Notes under the pieces: model-generated
The model's input: the letters and a program-made list of their open reading frames with translations, nothing else
The model's database searches: none
Told to the model about the DNA's origin: nothing
In this document: in pieces, positions 61,658 to 64,000 of the stretch
Position numbering within the stretch: position 1 is the first letter of the stretch
Layout: every line of letters begins with the position of its first letter
NCBI RefSeq assembly: GCF_900149695.1
Contig: NZ_LT703003.1
Span: 2,533,749 to 2,597,748 of the forward strand
Source of the DNA: Anderseniella sp. Alg231-50
Lineage (GTDB): Bacteria > Pseudomonadota > Alphaproteobacteria > Rhizobiales > Aestuariivirgaceae
Direction of reading: 5' to 3'
DNA length: 64,000 bases
Position numbers and translations under genes: made by a program

Positions 61658-61860
61658 GTAATGAAACCCCGAAACTTATTCCCGCCAGCGCGCCTTGTGT
61701 TTTGAGAAGATCAAAACCGCGCCCCGGACCACCGCGACCCGTTTCAGGCTATTCACGTATTATGGCGTCAAATTGACTCTCAGACGACAGAGCGATCAAA
61801 CCGACGCTTGAGTCCGCGCACCCGTGTAGATTCACGAGCAGCCTTCCTCTGCGCGCCCTC

Positions 61861-61874
61861 TTGATGTGGATCAA
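61861..61874. promoter_or_regulatory. Perfect Fnr/FixK-type box
   Basis: TTGATGTGGATCAA is an exact TTGAT-N4-ATCAA palindrome. It is 68 bases before the VIT-family start at 61942 and about 200 bases from the divergent tetraheme start. It is best placed for the VIT gene. Confidence 0.8.
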
Positions 61875-61941
61875 GAAGCGTCGCAGTCCAGTGCCGCAGT
61901 GTTGGGAACAGGAGAAACACTCAACGCCCGGGGTCACGGTC

Positions 61942-62664
61942 ATGCAGCTTGAACACGATCACAGCATTGAAGGTATCAGGACGAGGCTGGCCAGCGGCAA
62001 CAGTCCCAACTACCTGCGCGACTGGGTCTATGGCGGTATTGACGGAGCCATCACGACATTTGCCATTGTGGCAGGCGTCCTGGGTGCCGGCCTGTCGGCC
62101 AACATCATCTTGATCCTCGGCCTTGCCAACCTGCTGGCTGACGGTTTTTCGATGGCGGCAAGCAACTACACCGGCACCAAGACGGAGGTTGATGAACTTG
62201 ACCGATATCGCGAAATCGAGAAACGGCACATCCGGCAGGACCCCGAAGGTGAACGCGAAGAGGTCAGGCAGATCCTGCAGGGCAAGGGTCTTGAAGGGCC
62301 GGCACTGGACGATGCCGTCAAGGCGGTGACGTCCAGCGAGGAAACCTGGATCAACACCATGCTGGTTGACGAATACGGCCTGGCCACCAATTTGCGCTCG
62401 CCCCTGAAATCAGGCCTCGCCACCATGGCGTCATTTGTCCTGTTTGGCGCCATTCCGCTGGCGCCATTTCTGCTCGGGCTTGCCGATGCCGTCACAGTCG
62501 CACTCGCCATGACGCTGGCGGCGTTTTTCCTGATCGGCACCATCAAGAGCAGATGGTCCCTGGCAACATGGTGGCAGTCCGGCCTTGAGACACTGGCAAT
62601 CGGACTGGCGGCATCCGCTCTTGCCTACGGTGTCGGATACCTGGTGAAAGATCTGGCCGCCTAG
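61942..62664 (+). CDS. VIT/CCC1-family iron/manganese transporter
   Basis: This 240-residue membrane protein has about five helices. The family motif YLRDWVYGGIDGAITTFAIVAG opens it, ANLLADGFSMAASNY follows, and a Glu/Asp-rich cytosolic region (about 85-140) forms the metal-binding domain. It moves Fe(II) or Mn(II) out of the cytosol. I chose the ATG at 61942; the ribosome-binding site is weak. The perfect Fnr-type box upstream suggests induction at low oxygen, when Fe(II) is abundant. Confidence 0.83.
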   Translation: MQLEHDHSIEGIRTRLASGNSPNYLRDWVYGGIDGAITTFAIVAGVLGAGLSANIILILGLANLLADGFSMAASNYTGTKTEVDELDRYREIEKRHIRQDPEGEREEVRQILQGKGLEGPALDDAVKAVTSSEETWINTMLVDEYGLATNLRSPLKSGLATMASFVLFGAIPLAPFLLGLADAVTVALAMTLAAFFLIGTIKSRWSLATWWQSGLETLAIGLAASALAYGVGYLVKDLAA

Positions 62665-62754
62665 TCAGGGGACCAGCTCAAACAGCGTGCCCCGTGGTTG
62701 TGCTAGCCTCCCGCTTCCCGCAATATCCATTCAACTGGAATCTGAGCCTGAGGT

Positions 62755-63525
62755 GTGAAGTTGATTGAACCACAGTCCCCCCGTCTTGCTGTTCTGATAG
62801 ATGCCGACAATGCGTCGGCGAGAATCGCTGACGGCCTGTTTGAGGAAATTGCCAAGATTGGGGAAGCCAGCGTCAGGCGCATTTACGGGGATTTCTCGAG
62901 CGGCCGCTCGAAAGGCTGGGCAGACCAACTGTCAAAGCACGCCATTATTCCACACCAGCAGTTTGCCTATACGACCGGCAAGAACGCGTCCGACATCACA
63001 CTGGTCATAGATGCTATGGACCTGCTGCACAGCGGCAGGTTTGCCGGCTTCTGCCTGGTGTCCTCCGACAGCGATTTCACCCGCCTGGCCGCCCGGATAA
63101 GGGAACAGGGCGTTGACGTGTTCGGCTTCGGCGAACAGAAAACGCCGGAGAGTTTTCGCCAGGCATGCCGCAGGTTCATCTACACGGAAAACCTGTTGCC
63201 CGGTGCATCTGCGGGCGAAGACGAGCAGCAATCGGATACCAGATCACTGCAACCGCCAAGTGCAGCAACGCCAATCATCAGGAAGGCCATCGATCAGATC
63301 GAAACCGAGGACGGCTGGGTCCCGCTTGGTGAGGTCGGAAAGCAGCTTCCCAACCTGTCACCCGACTTCGACCCCAGAACATTCGGCTCGCGTAAGTTGA
63401 GCGATCTCATCCGCAAAACCAACGCCTTCGTGATAGACCTTCCGCAAGGTGGAGCCATGCGCATCCGTCCGGCAGCGAAAAAAGCTCGCAACACAAAGAG
63501 CAAAGGCGCCGAGAAGCAGAACTGA
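62755..63525 (+). CDS. NYN-domain protein with C-terminal OST-HTH/LOTUS domain
   Basis: This 256-residue protein has a PIN-like NYN nuclease domain (AVLIDADNAS at 12-21, ASDITLVIDAMDLL, and CLVSSDSDFTRLA), whose Asp residues form the expected metal site. A LOTUS-type domain follows (about 175-245; DQIETEDGWVPLGEVGKQLPN), which binds RNA in relatives. It resembles LabA/DUF88 proteins and probably cuts or binds RNA. The start is GTG at 62755 or TTG at 62761; AGGT lies directly before. No partner gene is evident. Confidence 0.83.
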   Translation: MKLIEPQSPRLAVLIDADNASARIADGLFEEIAKIGEASVRRIYGDFSSGRSKGWADQLSKHAIIPHQQFAYTTGKNASDITLVIDAMDLLHSGRFAGFCLVSSDSDFTRLAARIREQGVDVFGFGEQKTPESFRQACRRFIYTENLLPGASAGEDEQQSDTRSLQPPSAATPIIRKAIDQIETEDGWVPLGEVGKQLPNLSPDFDPRTFGSRKLSDLIRKTNAFVIDLPQGGAMRIRPAAKKARNTKSKGAEKQN

Positions 63526-63686
63526 TCATGCCATACCGGCCTCAACAGCTTGATTCAACGTTCGAGTACGCACACGCAACTCATTGAACCAAATCAACTT
63601 CACGATAAAGATGACTCGATTTCTGAACAGGCACGCGCAATGCCGGATCAGCAAAAACCGGACGAAAGACGCAGATGCCTGTGCGG

Positions 63687-64000
63687 TCAGATTGCCAATA
63701 AAGTTCCATCACAGCGCCTGGCATTCACGGTCACCTGAGCGACCTTTTCCATACACTCAGCCAGTTGTTGTTCATCCATCATGACGGCGGCGGTTGAAAG
63801 CCCGTCGGCTATTGCAGCCGAGCGATGGACAACACTCACCCGTCGCCATCTGGAGCCGACCGGACGCCCTGTTATCGGGCTGAGAATGTGACTGTTGGTA
63901 CCATCAAATGTGGTTGCAAGCGGCGCGGATGTCGCCACACACCTGTTCTTCATTTCAACGAAGTCCGTTGGTGCCTCATCGCCGTTCACTGTCAATCCGA
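63687..64000 (-). CDS. apbE: FAD:protein FMN transferase, ApbE family (C-terminal part)
   Basis: About 104 C-terminal residues are present; the gene continues beyond the right edge. CVATSAPLATTFDGTNSHI, PITGRPV and RSAAIADGLSTAAVMM are conserved ApbE stretches, the last including the metal-binding Asp region. ApbE enzymes attach FMN covalently to Thr/Ser of exported electron-transfer proteins. No FMN-acceptor protein is encoded in the window, so its target may lie beyond the edge. Confidence 0.83.
   Translation of the reverse strand, partial: GLTVNGDEAPTDFVEMKNRCVATSAPLATTFDGTNSHILSPITGRPVGSRWRRVSVVHRSAAIADGLSTAAVMMDEQQLAECMEKVAQVTVNARRCDGTLLAI

Noticed and set aside
61700-61716. TTTTGA-GAAGA-TCAAAA inverted repeat before the tetraheme cytochrome gene, resembling an Fnr box
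   Set aside because: The spacing between TTGA and TCAA is five bases, not six, which breaks the two-fold geometry needed by Fnr/CRP dimers.
63526-63686. Possible small gene between the NYN protein and apbE
   Set aside because: The short plus-strand frames start without ribosome-binding sites and run into the end of apbE on the other strand; I see no protein family.
1-64000. tRNA or rRNA genes, CRISPR arrays, insertion sequences, prophage or integrase genes
   Set aside because: No cloverleaf-like T-arm motifs, regular repeat-spacer pattern, transposase motifs or long terminal inverted repeats were seen on reading both strands.

Overview
The window looks like chromosome of an alphaproteobacterium, probably a marine or soil member of the Hyphomicrobiales or Rhodobacterales. 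The evidence is fairly high GC, dense operons with many 4-base ATGA overlaps, TRAP and Liv-type ABC uptake systems, FnrL/FixK-type TTGAY-N4-RTCAA boxes, and one CtrA-like TTAA-N7-TTAAC site. I see no rRNA, tRNA, CRISPR array, transposase or phage genes. The last gene (apbE-like) runs off the right edge.

Layout. (1) About 0.1-11.7 kb, minus strand: a long catabolic gene set. It has a TetR regulator, a complete Liv-type ABC importer, a CMD/AhpD-like protein, a maleate isomerase/Asp-Glu racemase family enzyme, a four-subunit succinate dehydrogenase/fumarate reductase-like complex, and a two-subunit class I fumarase/tartrate dehydratase. Together these read as uptake, cis-trans isomerisation, oxidation and hydration of a C4-dicarboxylate-like compound. 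(2) 11.9-15.2 kb: a metallo-beta-lactamase-fold hydrolase, a universal stress protein and an ECF42-type sigma factor with its YCII/DGPF partner and a matching promoter. (3) 15.3-31 kb: an anaerobic or energy-stress island. It holds a P-type ATPase, universal stress proteins, the arginine deiminase pathway with a carrier, an APH/AAA kinase-like fusion, a host-attachment family protein, Hsp20, a diheme cytochrome and a rhodanese. Consensus Fnr/FixK-type boxes precede several of these transcription units. (4) 30.7-35.5 kb: a HlyD/RbbA/YhhJ-like ABC export system. (5) 35.8-49.8 kb: mixed accessory genes, namely a membrane-bound AraC-type regulator, a SulP-STAS-cNMP fusion, a GMC oxidoreductase, a TRAP transporter with UspA and LysR, a double thioredoxin-fold glutaredoxin, a class II amidotransferase and a 2-keto-4-pentenoate hydratase-like enzyme. 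(6) 50.2-61.7 kb: the standout region. Two facing operons encode a pentaheme cytochrome, an outer-membrane beta-barrel, an NAD(P)H 2Fe-2S flavoprotein reductase, a decaheme cytochrome, a cytochrome b-like membrane protein and a cNMP-sensor/four-cluster ferredoxin fusion. A tetraheme cytochrome follows. (7) 61.9-64 kb: a VIT-type Fe/Mn transporter with a perfect Fnr box, a NYN/LOTUS protein and a partial ApbE flavin transferase.

The multiheme region has every part needed to move electrons between a cytosolic nicotinamide donor or the quinone pool and the cell surface. It does not resemble MtrCAB in gene order or heme counts. I regard it as the best candidate for an undescribed system in the window. 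Its direction (reduction of an external acceptor, or oxidation of an external donor such as Fe(II)) cannot be read from the sequence.
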